A stretch of 64,000 bases of DNA from Solirubrobacter sp963848475 (GCA_963848475.1 CAWKDW010000007.1:91826-155825); one strand, 5' to 3'. Positions 16,177 to 25,278 are shown, numbered from the stretch's first letter. Numbers and translations: made by a program. The notes: generated by a model not told the origin, from the sequence alone.

Positions 16177-18903
16177 GTGCTGCTCGGGCGGGCCGACGAG
16201 GTCGAGCGGATCAAGGGGATGCTCCGTGGCGCCGCCCGCGAGCGCATCAGCGCTGCGCTGATCATTCACGGTGAGGCGGGAGTGGGGAAGACCACCTTGC
16301 TCGAGCACGTCGTGCGCGAGGCATCCCAGGGGTTCACGGTGCTGCGCTCGCACCCGATCGAGGCCGAGGCCGAACTACCGTTCACCGGACTGTTCGACCT
16401 CCTCGGGCCGATCCAGGGGCTGCTTGACCAGCTCGCCGAACCGCAGCGGGCCGCGCTGTCGAGCGGGCTGGCACTCGGACCGGCGGTACCCGGCGATCGT
16501 TTCGCCGTCGGCGCCGCGACGCTCAGCCTGCTCGCGGCCGCCGCGGAGGACCACGCACCGGTCCTGGCGGTCGTCGACGACGCCCACTGGCTCGACACCC
16601 CGTCACGCGACGCACTGCTGTTCGCCGGCCGGCGGCTCGCGAGCGAGGGCGTCGTCCTGCTGCTGGCGATGCGCGACCGCGAGTGGCTGCACGAGACCGC
16701 GATCGAGCCGCTCGAACTGCGAGGGCTGGAAGCCGAGGATGCCGCGGCGCTGGTCGACGGCACCGGAGCCGTCGTCGATCCGGGCGTCCGGCGCCGGCTC
16801 GTTGCCGAGGCGCATGGCAACCCGCTGGCGTTGCTCGCCGCGATCGAGCGCCTCAGCGACGAGCAGTTGCGCGGGACGCGCCCGATCGTCGGCCCCGTGG
16901 CCGTCGGTCCGGCGCTGCGCGAGGCGTTCGCGGAGCACCTCGGGGCGCTCCCGCCAGACACGCAGAGCGCGCTCTTGATCGCCGCCGCGAGCGGAACGGG
17001 GCTGATGGACGAGATCGTCGGCGCACTCGACGTGAGCGGGCTCGATCGCGCGGCGCTGGAGCCGGCCGAGGGGGCGGGGCTGATCGCCGTCGGCGCACGC
17101 CTCGAGTTCCGCCACCCGCTGATCCGCTCGGCGGCGTACCACCGTCACAACGGGTTCGAGCGCCGCGCCGCGCACCGCGCGCTGGCGACCGCGCTCGGCG
17201 TTGGCGTTCGCTCCGCCTGGCATCTCGCCGCGGCCAGCGACGGTCCCGACGAGCGCGTCGCGGCCGAGCTCGAGGCGGCCGGCGACACGGCGTTCTCGCG
17301 CAGTGCGTACGCCGCGGCCGCGAGCGCCTACGAGGCGGCGGCCGGACTGAGCTCCGACGCCTCGCCGCGGCTGCGGCGCACGATCGAGGCCGGCCGTGCG
17401 CTCTGGCTTTCGGGCCAGTCGTCGCGAGCGGCCGCGCTCTTGGAGAGCGTGCTCGAGCTCGCTACGGAACCGACGGTCCGCGCGGATCTGCAGCACCTGC
17501 TCGGCGCCGCGACGCTGTTCACGCGCCCGGTCGCGGAGAACTATCTCGTGCTGGTCAGCGAGGCGGAGCGGGTCGAGCCCTACGACGGCGCCCGCGCCGC
17601 CGCGCTGTTCGCCACCGCGGGCATCGTCTGTGTCACCTTCGGCGAACTCGAGAAGTCCGCCGGCGTGCGCCCGGCGGGTGGCCGAAACCTGCGCCGATCC
17701 CGAGAGCGACTTCGCGACGATCATCGCGCCCGACCGTCCTCGCCGTGGCAATGGCTAGCTTCGACGAGGTGGAGTTGCGTACGCGGCCAGTTCGCGTCAC
17801 TGGTCGATCGCGTGATGGGGATCGAGCCGCTGAGCGAGCACTTCATCGTCGGCTCGATCCTGGCATTCATTCTTGTGTGGACGGAGGAGTGGACACTTGC
17901 CGAGCGACTGACAGAGCACCTTGTGGCCGCCGCCCGAGGCGCCGGAGCACCGTCCATGCTGTCGCTACCGTTGGCCGTTCTCGGGGATCTCGAGCTTCGC
18001 CGCGGCCGGCTCGCGGCGGCTTACGGTGCCGCGACCGAATCGGTGCAACTGGCCGAGGAGACGGGGCAGACCGTCGCGTCCGCGCACGCGCTGTTGACGC
18101 TCGCTCGCGTGGAGGCGCTGCTGGGCTACGAGACCGACTGCCGTGAGCACGTGGCGATCGCGGTCGAGCTCTCGCGCCGCACTGGCGCCCGCGCGATCGA
18201 GAGTTTCGGCGCCGGGCCGTTGGGGCTGCTGGAGCTCTCCAACGATCGCCCCGAAGGCGTGGTCGCGGCGCTGATCGACGCGGCACCGCTCGTCCAGGGC
18301 GTCCACGCCACGTTCGTCCAGTGGGCGGGGGATCTCGGCGAGGCGTCCGCCCGTCTCGGCGACACCGAGGAGACCAAGCGCGCGATCGCGCGGCTGGAGG
18401 CCCTGGCCGATACGACCGGCCTGCGCTGGCCACGCGCCGCCGCTATGCGCTGCCGCGGGCTCCTCGCCCGGGACGATTTCGAGCCGGCGTTCGCCGCGTC
18501 GATCGACTTGTGCGGAGCCGAGATGGCCTTCGAGCGCGCCCGCACGCAGCTCGCCCTCGGCCGCCGCCGCGCGCAGGCCGAGCGTGTGGCGGACGCGCGG
18601 ATCGCCCTGAACTCCGCGCTGGACTACTTCGAGCCGGCGGGTGCCGAGTCGTGGGCGCAGCAGGCGCGCGCCGAGCTTGAGGCAACCGGTGAGACGCCGA
18701 TCCGCCGGGACCGCTCGCTGCGCGAGCTGACGCCCCAGGAGCTCCAGGTGTCCCTGTTCGTCGCGAAGGGTGCGACCGACCATGAGGCGGCCGCGTCGCT
18801 GTTCCTCAGCGAGCGCACCGTCGAGTTCCACCTCGCCAACGCGTCGCAGAAGCTGGGCCTGCGCTCGCGCGCGGAGCTCGTCGAGCGGGTGAAGCGGGTC
18901 TAG
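16177..18903 (+). CDS. LuxR-family regulator with AAA/STAND ATPase (LAL type), paralogue 2
   Basis: 908 residues, 13 bases after its paralogue. Walker A GEAGVGKT is at 32-39, Walker B is VLAVVDDAHWLDT, and a C-terminal LuxR helix-turn-helix (LTPQELQVSLFVAKGATDHE, FLSERTVEFHLANASQKLGL) closes it. The frame is continuous, but residues encoded at about 17670-17786 are not family-like. The plausible sequence there runs VAETCADPESDFATIIAP in a second frame, then TVLAVAMASFDEVEL in a third, and then returns. Three extra bases (near 17668-17672, in CCC 17729-17731 and GG 17785-17786) explain this. So about 40 residues of the predicted protein here are probably wrong. Confidence 0.9.
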   Translation: MLLGRADEVERIKGMLRGAARERISAALIIHGEAGVGKTTLLEHVVREASQGFTVLRSHPIEAEAELPFTGLFDLLGPIQGLLDQLAEPQRAALSSGLALGPAVPGDRFAVGAATLSLLAAAAEDHAPVLAVVDDAHWLDTPSRDALLFAGRRLASEGVVLLLAMRDREWLHETAIEPLELRGLEAEDAAALVDGTGAVVDPGVRRRLVAEAHGNPLALLAAIERLSDEQLRGTRPIVGPVAVGPALREAFAEHLGALPPDTQSALLIAAASGTGLMDEIVGALDVSGLDRAALEPAEGAGLIAVGARLEFRHPLIRSAAYHRHNGFERRAAHRALATALGVGVRSAWHLAAASDGPDERVAAELEAAGDTAFSRSAYAAAASAYEAAAGLSSDASPRLRRTIEAGRALWLSGQSSRAAALLESVLELATEPTVRADLQHLLGAATLFTRPVAENYLVLVSEAERVEPYDGARAAALFATAGIVCVTFGELEKSAGVRPAGGRNLRRSRERLRDDHRARPSSPWQWLASTRWSCVRGQFASLVDRVMGIEPLSEHFIVGSILAFILVWTEEWTLAERLTEHLVAAARGAGAPSMLSLPLAVLGDLELRRGRLAAAYGAATESVQLAEETGQTVASAHALLTLARVEALLGYETDCREHVAIAVELSRRTGARAIESFGAGPLGLLELSNDRPEGVVAALIDAAPLVQGVHATFVQWAGDLGEASARLGDTEETKRAIARLEALADTTGLRWPRAAAMRCRGLLARDDFEPAFAASIDLCGAEMAFERARTQLALGRRRAQAERVADARIALNSALDYFEPAGAESWAQQARAELEATGETPIRRDRSLRELTPQELQVSLFVAKGATDHEAAASLFLSERTVEFHLANASQKLGLRSRAELVERVKRV

Positions 18904-19080
18904 CCCGTCACGCGCCGCCCCGCCCCGCGGCGGCCGGTCCGAGCAGCACTGCCGCCGTCGCGAGAAGCTGGTCGCACGTGGGATTTCGTCGTGTCATCCG
19001 GCCGGGGGGGCGATCCTCGGTCGGCGTTCGTGTCGGTGGGTTGGTAGGAACTTGTCGCTTCCGCGCGAAGAGAGCGCCCA

Positions 19081-20091
19081 ATGGGCTTCCTACGCAGCAC
19101 GCGGCTCACGGATCGGCTGACCGGTGAAGCCCGCACGCCGGAGGAGATTCGCGAGGCCGTATACCTCTTCGGCGGCGATGTCGGTGCCAAGCAGAGCCGC
19201 TTCTGGCTGCTCCTGGTGCTCGCGGCCGGGATCGCCACCGCGGGGATCATCAGCGACTCGACGGCGACCGTCATCGGAGCGATGATCGTGGCGCCCCTGG
19301 CGGTTCCGATCCAGGGCGTGGCGGTCGGCATCGCGTATGGCGAGCTCCGTGCGCTGCTTCTGTGTCTGGCGATGGTGGTCAGCGCGGTGGCGGCGGTGAT
19401 CGCGATCGGTGCGTTCCTGGCCGTGCTGTTGCCCGAACTGCATTCGATCCAGGACAATTCCCAGATCACGTCGCGCGTCTCGCCGACGATTGTGGACCTC
19501 GTGGCGGCGGCCACGACCGGTCTTGCGGGAGCGTTCGCGGTCGGGCGACGCGACATCGGGGACATCCTGCCGGGCGTGGCGATCGCGATCTCGCTGGTGC
19601 CGCCGCTCTCGGTCGTCGGCGTCACGGCCGTGGCCGGCGACTGGAGCGGGGCGCTGGGTGCTCTGCTGCTGTTCCTGACCAACATGGTCGCGATCATCGT
19701 CGTGTGCACCGTGCTCTTCGGCGTCCTGCGCGCGAGGGCCGGCCGTGGCGTCGACGCGTCGTTCCGGCGCCGGCCCGTCTACGCGGTCATCGGGGTCGCG
19801 AGCGTCGTGATCGTCAGCGCGCTCGCGGTCCTGACCTACCGGACCGTGCAACTCGCCAACCAGCAGGCCGCGGCGTCACGCGTGGGCGAGACGTGGGCGC
19901 ACGGATACGGCGAACGGCTCATCGAAACCCGCTTCGACGGCTACGACCTGGTGTTCGTGGTCGAGGGCGACAGCGACGGCGCGCAGGACAGCAAGCTCCC
20001 GGCACTCCTGCGTGGCGCGCTGCCACGCGGAACGCCGATCGTCGTCAACCGCGTGCCGGGTGCCCGGCACGATGTCGGCGACGTGAGCTGA
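19081..20091 (+). CDS. DUF389 integral membrane protein
   Basis: 336 residues. A short cytosolic start is followed by the DUF389 hallmark (residues 40-110: WLLLVLAAGIATAGIISDST, ATVIGAMIVAPLAVPIQGVA) with small-residue TM helices, VGRRDIGDILPGVAIAISLV, PPLSVVGVTAVAGDWSGALG and a further TM at VYAVIGVASVVIVSALAVL. Some 95 soluble residues follow. The family is conserved but uncharacterised. It opens a three-gene run of membrane proteins on the same strand. Confidence 0.9.
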   Translation: MGFLRSTRLTDRLTGEARTPEEIREAVYLFGGDVGAKQSRFWLLLVLAAGIATAGIISDSTATVIGAMIVAPLAVPIQGVAVGIAYGELRALLLCLAMVVSAVAAVIAIGAFLAVLLPELHSIQDNSQITSRVSPTIVDLVAAATTGLAGAFAVGRRDIGDILPGVAIAISLVPPLSVVGVTAVAGDWSGALGALLLFLTNMVAIIVVCTVLFGVLRARAGRGVDASFRRRPVYAVIGVASVVIVSALAVLTYRTVQLANQQAAASRVGETWAHGYGERLIETRFDGYDLVFVVEGDSDGAQDSKLPALLRGALPRGTPIVVNRVPGARHDVGDVS

Positions 20092-20159
20092 CAACGCAGG
20101 TTCGGCCGCGCGGCGGTTTGTCGTGAGCGTGGCCGCGCCGATAGGGTCACTCGGCCGGC

Positions 20160-20984
20160 ATGAGCCTCTTCTGGACCCTCCTCATCGTCGTCGTCGCGAA
20201 CGTCGTCACGATCAGCGCCATCCTGCTGGTCCGGCGCCGGGCGCCCGAGGGCAGCTACTTCATCGACGGCGATCGCGCGTCCGGCGTCTTCGGCGTACTC
20301 GCGGGCGGTTTCGCGATCTTCGCCGGCTTCATCATCTTCCTCGCCTTCACGACGTACGACCAGTCACGCAGCGGCGCCGAGGCGGAGGCACTCACCGTGG
20401 TGCAGCAGTACGAGTCGGCCGAGTTCTTCCCCGAGACGGTTCGTGCCCGGCTCGGGGGCGAGATCATCTGTTACGGGCGTTCCGTGGTGCACCAGGAATG
20501 GCCACTGATGGAGCAGGGGAAGGGCGGTGACGCGGTCAACCCGTGGTCGCTGGCCCTGTTCCGGACCTTGAAGCTCGCCGATCCGACGACGGCCAGCGAG
20601 CAGGCCGCGTACTCCAAGTGGCTCGACCAGACGTCCGACCGCGAGGAGGCCCGGCGCGACCGGCTTCACGGCGCCGAGGGCGTGGTGCCGTCGTCGGTCT
20701 GGCTCGTGCTCATCCTGATCGCGCTGGTCGTGTTCGCCTACATGCTGTTCTTCGCCGACAGCGGCGAGGGCGCGGTCTCGCAGGCGATGCTGATGGGCTC
20801 GGCCACGACGGTGATCGTGCTCACGCTGGCGGCGATCCATGCTCTGGGGCATCCGTACAACGATGGCCTCGGGCACATAAAACCCGTGGCGATGGAACGA
20901 TCGCTGCGGATTCTCGACACCGCACGCGCGGAGCTCAAGCTGACGGCGCCGGTGCCGTGCAACGCCCAGGGCGTCGCGAGCTAG
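20160..20984 (+). CDS. DUF4239-like (bestrophin-like) membrane protein
   Basis: 274 residues. TM helices lie near 4-24, 44-66, 181-200 and 208-228. The family pattern is visible in ASGVFGVLAGGFAIFAGFII, the following FLAFTTYDQSRSGAEAEA, and the loop element YGRSVVHQEWPLMEQG. DUF4239 proteins are predicted four-helix membrane proteins related to bestrophins; transport function is unproven. Its stop (TAG) shares a base with the next start (GTG at 20984), so translation is coupled. Confidence 0.8.
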   Translation: MSLFWTLLIVVVANVVTISAILLVRRRAPEGSYFIDGDRASGVFGVLAGGFAIFAGFIIFLAFTTYDQSRSGAEAEALTVVQQYESAEFFPETVRARLGGEIICYGRSVVHQEWPLMEQGKGGDAVNPWSLALFRTLKLADPTTASEQAAYSKWLDQTSDREEARRDRLHGAEGVVPSSVWLVLILIALVVFAYMLFFADSGEGAVSQAMLMGSATTVIVLTLAAIHALGHPYNDGLGHIKPVAMERSLRILDTARAELKLTAPVPCNAQGVAS

Positions 20985-21625
20985 TGGGGGAGGCGACGGA
21001 GAGCGGCTGGTCGCGGCACTTCGAACTGGAGGCGACGATCCTGCTCGCGCTGGCGGCGGTGGCGACCGCGTGGGCGGCCTATCAGGCAGCGAGCTGGCGT
21101 GGCGAGCAGGCCAAGGCGGCGAGCGGATCGATCGCCGCTCGCGTGGAGTCGACGCGCGCCGAGAACCTGGCGAACCGGCAGGGACAGATCGACGTGGCGC
21201 TGTTCACGCAGTGGGTGGACGCGTACGCGCGCGACGAGACCGAACTCGCGGACTTCTATCGACGGCGCTTTCGCGAGGAGTTCGCCCCGGCGTTCGATGC
21301 ATGGGTCGCGACCAAGCCGCGGACCAATCGGAGCGCGCCGCTGTCGCCGTTCGTCATGCCCCAGTACAAGCTCGCCGCGATCGCGACCTCTGACCGCCTC
21401 GAGGCCAAGGCCGCCGCGTTCTCCTTACGCGCGGCCGGGTACATCCAGCGCGCCGACAACTACTCGCTCGCGGGCGTGCTGTTCGCGGTCTCGCTGTTCT
21501 TCGCGGGCATCAGCACTCGGCTGCACGGGCCGAAGGCGCGCGCGGTCGTGCTCGGGCTCGGCTACCTGCTCTTCATCGGCAGTGTGATCTGGATCGCGAC
21601 GTTGCCGGCGACCTTCTCCGTCTAA
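20984..21625 (+). CDS. Two-/three-TM membrane protein of unknown function
   Basis: 213 residues from GTG 20984, overlapping the upstream stop by one base. TM1 is near 15-32 (ATILLALAAVATAWAAYQAA), followed by SWRGEQAKAASGSIAARVES, a helical periplasmic segment with ALFTQWVDAYARDETELADF, then TM2 and TM3 near 158-176 and 183-205. It resembles the DUF4337-type family, but I am not certain. Its tight coupling to the DUF4239 gene suggests one membrane complex. Confidence 0.78.
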   Translation: MGEATESGWSRHFELEATILLALAAVATAWAAYQAASWRGEQAKAASGSIAARVESTRAENLANRQGQIDVALFTQWVDAYARDETELADFYRRRFREEFAPAFDAWVATKPRTNRSAPLSPFVMPQYKLAAIATSDRLEAKAAAFSLRAAGYIQRADNYSLAGVLFAVSLFFAGISTRLHGPKARAVVLGLGYLLFIGSVIWIATLPATFSV

Positions 21626-21723
21626 GTCGCTCGCCGCGACGTTCGTGATCGGCTCCTACTCCCTCGCCGAGCACCTCAAGGTCCGGCGGCCACAGCGCCG
21701 CGGCGAGCGCGAAGTGGGCACCG

Positions 21724-21750
21724 GCCGGGGGTGAGCGCATCACCCCCGGC
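21724..21750. terminator. Strong hairpin between convergent operons
   Basis: An 11-bp perfect stem (GCCGGGGGTGA at 21724-21734, TCACCCCCGGC at 21740-21750) with a 5-base loop, between the membrane-protein genes (plus) and tatA (minus). There is no T tract, but the position and stability suit a bidirectional terminator. Confidence 0.6.
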
Positions 21751-21758
21751 TCAGGACA

Positions 21759-21968
21759 TCAGGCGACCGGGTCGCGGTGCTGCGGCGCGGCGGCCGGCTC
21801 GAGCCCGAGCTCGTCCTTTGCGTCGTCGTCACGGCCGGAGAGCGCGCCCTTGAACTCGCGCAGGCCTCGGCCGAGAGACTTGCCGGCGTCCGGCAGGCGC
21901 TTGGGACCGAGCACGATCAGTGCGATCACCAGCACGATGACCAGTTCCATGGGTCCGATGTTGGGCAT
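21759..21968 (-). CDS. tatA: Twin-arginine translocase subunit TatA
   Basis: 69 residues: a short N-terminus, one TM helix (PMELVIVLVIALIVLGPKRL), the FGP-like hinge here LGPKRLP, an amphipathic helix (GKSLGRGLREFKGAL) and an acidic tail. TatA oligomers form the channel for folded Tat substrates; the Tat-signal protein at 35180 is one possible client. The Shine-Dalgarno AGGAGAAGG precedes the ATG by a few bases. tatB and tatC are not adjacent. TatA and TatB are hard to tell apart at this length; the short tail favours TatA. Confidence 0.88.
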   Translation of the reverse strand: MPNIGPMELVIVLVIALIVLGPKRLPDAGKSLGRGLREFKGALSGRDDDAKDELGLEPAAAPQHRDPVA

Positions 21969-21980
21969 GGGCCTTCTCCT

Positions 21981-22139
21981 CTACTTGATGAAGCCGGTGA
22001 TGCTGACGGCGGCGAGAACCTGATGCCGGGTCAGCGCCAGGTTGAACGGTACTGGAGCGGGATTCAGATGCGCCAGATTTCGGAACCGGGCGGCGTGGCG
22101 TGCCTCGACCGGACGGACCTCGGCGACATCGGTCAACAT
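21981..22139 (-). pseudogene. C-terminal remnant of a ferritin-like domain protein
   Basis: A 52-codon frame ending in TAG at 21981. Its sequence (EARHAARFRNLAHLNPAPVP, then FNLALTRHQVLAAVSITGFI) matches the C-terminal helix and tail of secreted ferritin-like proteins, as I remember them; the four-helix bundle is missing. A purine-rich stretch lies before the ATG, so a short peptide might be made. It ends 13 bases before tatA on the same strand. I call it a gene remnant; an independent small protein cannot be excluded. Confidence 0.5.
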
Positions 22140-22328
22140 GCGTTTCCCTTTCCCCAGAGCACCAGAGTGTGTGTTTCAGGCGGTGCTGCGCGCTTGTTGC
22201 GGCGGCCGGATCACTCCCTGTCAGCGACCGGACGGCCGCCTGTCGAGCCTGGTTGGATGAGCTGCGGCGGGTACGCGCGCGAACCTGCCGCGATTGCGCG
22301 GCGCGCGCACATGCGGCACGATTACGTC

Positions 22329-23073
22329 ATGCGCGCCGTGATCGGGGTCCGGATGGCGGCGCTCGCCTGCGTCGTGCTGGTCGGCGGCCTTCCCGTCGGC
22401 GCCGAGGCCGCGGTCGCGCCGAAATGCCAGGCGGCGGCCGGCGTCAAGGCTCCCAATGGGTCGCAGGCGTGGCAGGCGCAGTTGCTCCAGCGCACGCCGG
22501 TGCGTGCGCGCCTCGCGAGCGAAGCGCGGGACCGCGGTCGAGCCGGGGGATGCGCCGGCGCTGCTGGTGCTCGACCGGCCGCGGGTGGCCGAGGGCCGCT
22601 GCTGGGTGAAGGTGCGCCTGCCCTCGCGACCCAACGACGCGACCGGCTGGCTGGACACGGACAAGATCCAGCTGCGGCCTACGACGTGGCGCATCGTCGT
22701 GCGCCGCTCCGCCCGCCGCGTCGACGTGCTGCGCAGCGGCAAGCTCGTGCGCCGGTTCCCCGTCGTCGTCGGCGCGCCGTCGACGCCGACCCCCGCCGGG
22801 CTGTTCTCGATCACGCAGACCTGGCGCGGCAACCCGGCGGACTTCCTGGGGAGCTGGGTGCTGTCGCTCAGCGCCCACAGCGACGTGCTGATGCGCTACG
22901 ACGGTGGCGACGGCCGCGCCGCACTGCACGGCCGCGGCGGCGCTTCGCTGCTCGCCCCGCTCGGAACCGCGGCCAGTCACGGCTGCGTCCGTCTCAGCAA
23001 CGAGACGATCGGCTGGCTGGTGCGGACGATCGGCCGGACGCGCCTGCCGGGCACGCCGGTCCGCATTCGATAG
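22329..23073 (+). CDS. L,D-transpeptidase (YkuD) with SH3-like N-domain, frameshifted
   Basis: Signal peptide at 1-35 (MAALACVVLVGGLPVGAEAA). In the next frame an SH3-like segment (GTAVEPGDAPALLVLDRPRV, then GRCWVKVRLPSRPNDATGWL) leads into the YkuD domain: RVDVLRSGKLVRRFPVVVGA, STPTPAGLFSITQTW and the active site ASHGCVRLSN with the catalytic Cys. L,D-transpeptidases form 3-3 cross-links or attach proteins to peptidoglycan. One extra base in 22500-22525 joins the halves into about 248 residues. ATG 22329 is used; ATG 22353 would also leave a signal peptide. A second L,D-transpeptidase follows 50 bases on. Confidence 0.83.
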
Positions 23074-23122
23074 CGGTGAGTGAGGCGCGATCACCCGCCG
23101 GTGCTGCACAATCTCTCGTGTC

Positions 23123-23770
23123 GTGACGGCCCTCGCCCCGGTTACCGGTCTGCTCGCCCTCCTCTGGTCCAGCGCGGCTCCTGCACCGCCGGCCGGCGTG
23201 GAGACGGTGCGCGTGGAGCCGAAGACCCGACCGGCGGTGTACGCCAGCCCCGGCGTCCGGCGCGTCGACCGGCTGGCCGATCAGACGCCGTACGGCTCCC
23301 GGACGCGCCTCTGGGTGCGCGCGCGTCGTGGCACGTGGCTGAAGGTCGCGGCCCTCAACGCGCCTGGCGGCGCCGGCTGGATCGCCGAGCGGCACACGCG
23401 CCCGGCGCCGCGCCTGTCGCGCCGGATCGAGATCGACCGCTCCTCGCGCCGGCTGACGGTGATCAACGGCGACCGGCGCTGGAGCACGCGGGTCATTCTC
23501 GGCGGTGCGGCAAGCCCGACGCCGCTGGGCAGCTTTCAGGTCACCGACCGGCTTCCGGGCGAGCGCTTCCACGGCACCTACGGGAAGTGGATCTTCGCGC
23601 TCTCGGCCTACGGCACCCCGGCGCGGACGTCGCGGCTGGCCGTACACGGCTACCCGCCGGCCGCGCGTTCACGGCGGTGGAGCGCCGGCTGCGTCCGGGT
23701 CCCAGGCGCAGCGCTGCGGCGCCTCGCGCGCGAGGTGCCGCCCGGCACGCCGGTCCGGATCCGCGCCTGA
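23123..23770 (+). CDS. L,D-transpeptidase (YkuD family)
   Basis: 215 residues from GTG 23123. A hydrophobic start (VTGLLALLWSSAAPAPPAG) is a likely signal peptide. The SH3-like part is TPYGSRTRLWVRARRGTWLK. The YkuD domain starts at RRIEIDRSSRRLTVINGD and reads STRVILGGAASPTPLGSFQV. The active site is HGYPPAARSRRWSAGCVRVP, in which the usual S-H-G-C-V-R has become W-S-A-G-C-V-R: the Cys is kept and the His is supplied by the upstream HG. Probably an active wall cross-linking enzyme, different in detail from its neighbour. Confidence 0.87.
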   Translation: MTALAPVTGLLALLWSSAAPAPPAGVETVRVEPKTRPAVYASPGVRRVDRLADQTPYGSRTRLWVRARRGTWLKVAALNAPGGAGWIAERHTRPAPRLSRRIEIDRSSRRLTVINGDRRWSTRVILGGAASPTPLGSFQVTDRLPGERFHGTYGKWIFALSAYGTPARTSRLAVHGYPPAARSRRWSAGCVRVPGAALRRLAREVPPGTPVRIRA

Positions 23771-23773
23771 ACG

Positions 23774-25270
23774 CTACGTGCGCGGCTGGGCCCAGGTGGT
23801 GGGCACGTCGGCGCCGCCCTCGGCGGCGATCCGGTGGCCGACCTTGATCAGCGCTGGGTGTGAGGCCAGCTTGCCGGCCACGAGCGCCTCGCCCAGGCCG
23901 AAGGCCCCGGCCTGGGCGAGCAGACCGGGCGGCACGAAGGAGAAGACGTCGCCGGCATAGCCGAGGTCGGCGACGGAGTTCATCCGCATCAGCACGAGGT
24001 TGTCGCACTGGGAGATCACGTTCTCGTGGATCTTCTGCGGCCGCTGCGTGGAGGCGAGCAGGTAGAGCCCGAACTTGCGCCCCTCGGCGGCGATCCGCAC
24101 GGCGTGCTCGGTGGCGCGCGCGGTCAGCCGGTCCTCCGGGCGCGCCGGGCAGACGTTGTGGGCCTCGTCGATGACGATCAGGATCGGCTCGCGCCGGCTG
24201 CGCCGGCGCCACAACTGCTCGAGCACGCCGCTCGCGGCCAGCGCCCGTTCCTCCGGCGTCGCCAGCGAGCCGAGATCGACGACCAGGCAGCGCACGGCTG
24301 GGTCGTCGAGCGCCTCGAGCGTGCTGCCCGCGTCGTCCCGTACCCAGATGCCCCAGCGGTCGACCCCGAGGTTGCGCATGCGCCGCGCCAGCGCCGCGGC
24401 GGCCGGCGTCTCGATGCGATGCAGGTCGTCCAGGGTCACCGGGGTCTCCCGCTCCAGCAGCGCGGCGAACTCGGCGTATTCGTCGCGATCGGCGACGGGA
24501 TCCAGACGCAGCGCGGCAGCCTGGAGATCGCGGCTGAGCTCGGTGAGCCGGACGCGCAGCCGGCGGTCTCCCGTGGCCCCGGCGCGGTGCACGGTGAGCC
24601 CGGCGGTGGCGGCTCGGTAACGCGCCGCGAGTTCCGGCGCTACGTCGGAGCGGACTTCATCCAGGCTGACGAAGTCCGAATTCGGGTCGAGGATCACCAC
24701 GCGCAGCTGGGTCTCCAGCAGCAGCCGCTCGAGCAGCACGCCGAGCGCGTAGGTCTTGCCCGACCCCGACTGGCCGCACAGGAACGTGTGGCGGTTGAAC
24801 CCGCCGGAGTCCAGCCCGAACGTGACGCCGGGCGCGAGCTGAAGCTCGCCCGCGGGCAGGATCGCGCGCGCCGGCGCCGTCTCGTGCAGCCAGGCCCGCA
24901 CCGCCGCGGGCTCCGCGGGCCGGATCACGGCGTCGTGGAACGGCACGGTCGGGCCGGAGAGGATGTGGCCTTCGCCGGCCGCCAGGCGCGAGCGGACGTG
25001 GCTGGACATGTTCGCCCCGCCGGTCCAGCTGACCTCGCCGGCATCGATGCTCGCGACCTCGAGCGAGAGCAGCTGCCCCAGCCAGCGTCCGGCCGGGGTC
25101 TGCAGCTCGACGTACCCGCCGGCCCGCAGCTCGAGCGGCTCGAGCGGCGCCTGGAACGTGAAGCGCCGGCCGTCGATCGACGTCGCGAGCGCGAGCACGC
25201 TGGCCTCGATGTCGTGTCGCAGCGCGCGGAATTCCGCGAGCCGTCCCTGAAACGCTGGGTCGCTGGTCAC
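23774..25270 (-). CDS. HerA-like DUF87 ATPase
   Basis: 498 residues. An N-terminal barrel-like region (HAS-barrel type, to about residue 150) is followed by the P-loop FLCGQSGSGKTYALGVLLER near 165. Walker B with catalytic Glu is EPILIVIDEAHNVCPARPED near 380, then a sensor region LYLLASTQRPQKIHENVISQ and CDNLVLMRMNS. HerA ATPases form hexameric DNA pumps that work with NurA nuclease in archaea; bacterial stand-alone copies are often linked to defence or chromosome handling. No NurA-type nuclease lies next to it. The gene is convergent with the transpeptidase gene, four bases away. Confidence 0.88.
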   Translation of the reverse strand: MTSDPAFQGRLAEFRALRHDIEASVLALATSIDGRRFTFQAPLEPLELRAGGYVELQTPAGRWLGQLLSLEVASIDAGEVSWTGGANMSSHVRSRLAAGEGHILSGPTVPFHDAVIRPAEPAAVRAWLHETAPARAILPAGELQLAPGVTFGLDSGGFNRHTFLCGQSGSGKTYALGVLLERLLLETQLRVVILDPNSDFVSLDEVRSDVAPELAARYRAATAGLTVHRAGATGDRRLRVRLTELSRDLQAAALRLDPVADRDEYAEFAALLERETPVTLDDLHRIETPAAAALARRMRNLGVDRWGIWVRDDAGSTLEALDDPAVRCLVVDLGSLATPEERALAASGVLEQLWRRRSRREPILIVIDEAHNVCPARPEDRLTARATEHAVRIAAEGRKFGLYLLASTQRPQKIHENVISQCDNLVLMRMNSVADLGYAGDVFSFVPPGLLAQAGAFGLGEALVAGKLASHPALIKVGHRIAAEGGADVPTTWAQPRT

Positions 25271-25278
25271 GCTCGCAG

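Noticed and set aside
13371..16265. 964-codon antisense frame over the first LuxR-ATPase gene
   Set aside because: Low-complexity Arg/Gln/Ala composition and no motif; a codon-bias shadow.
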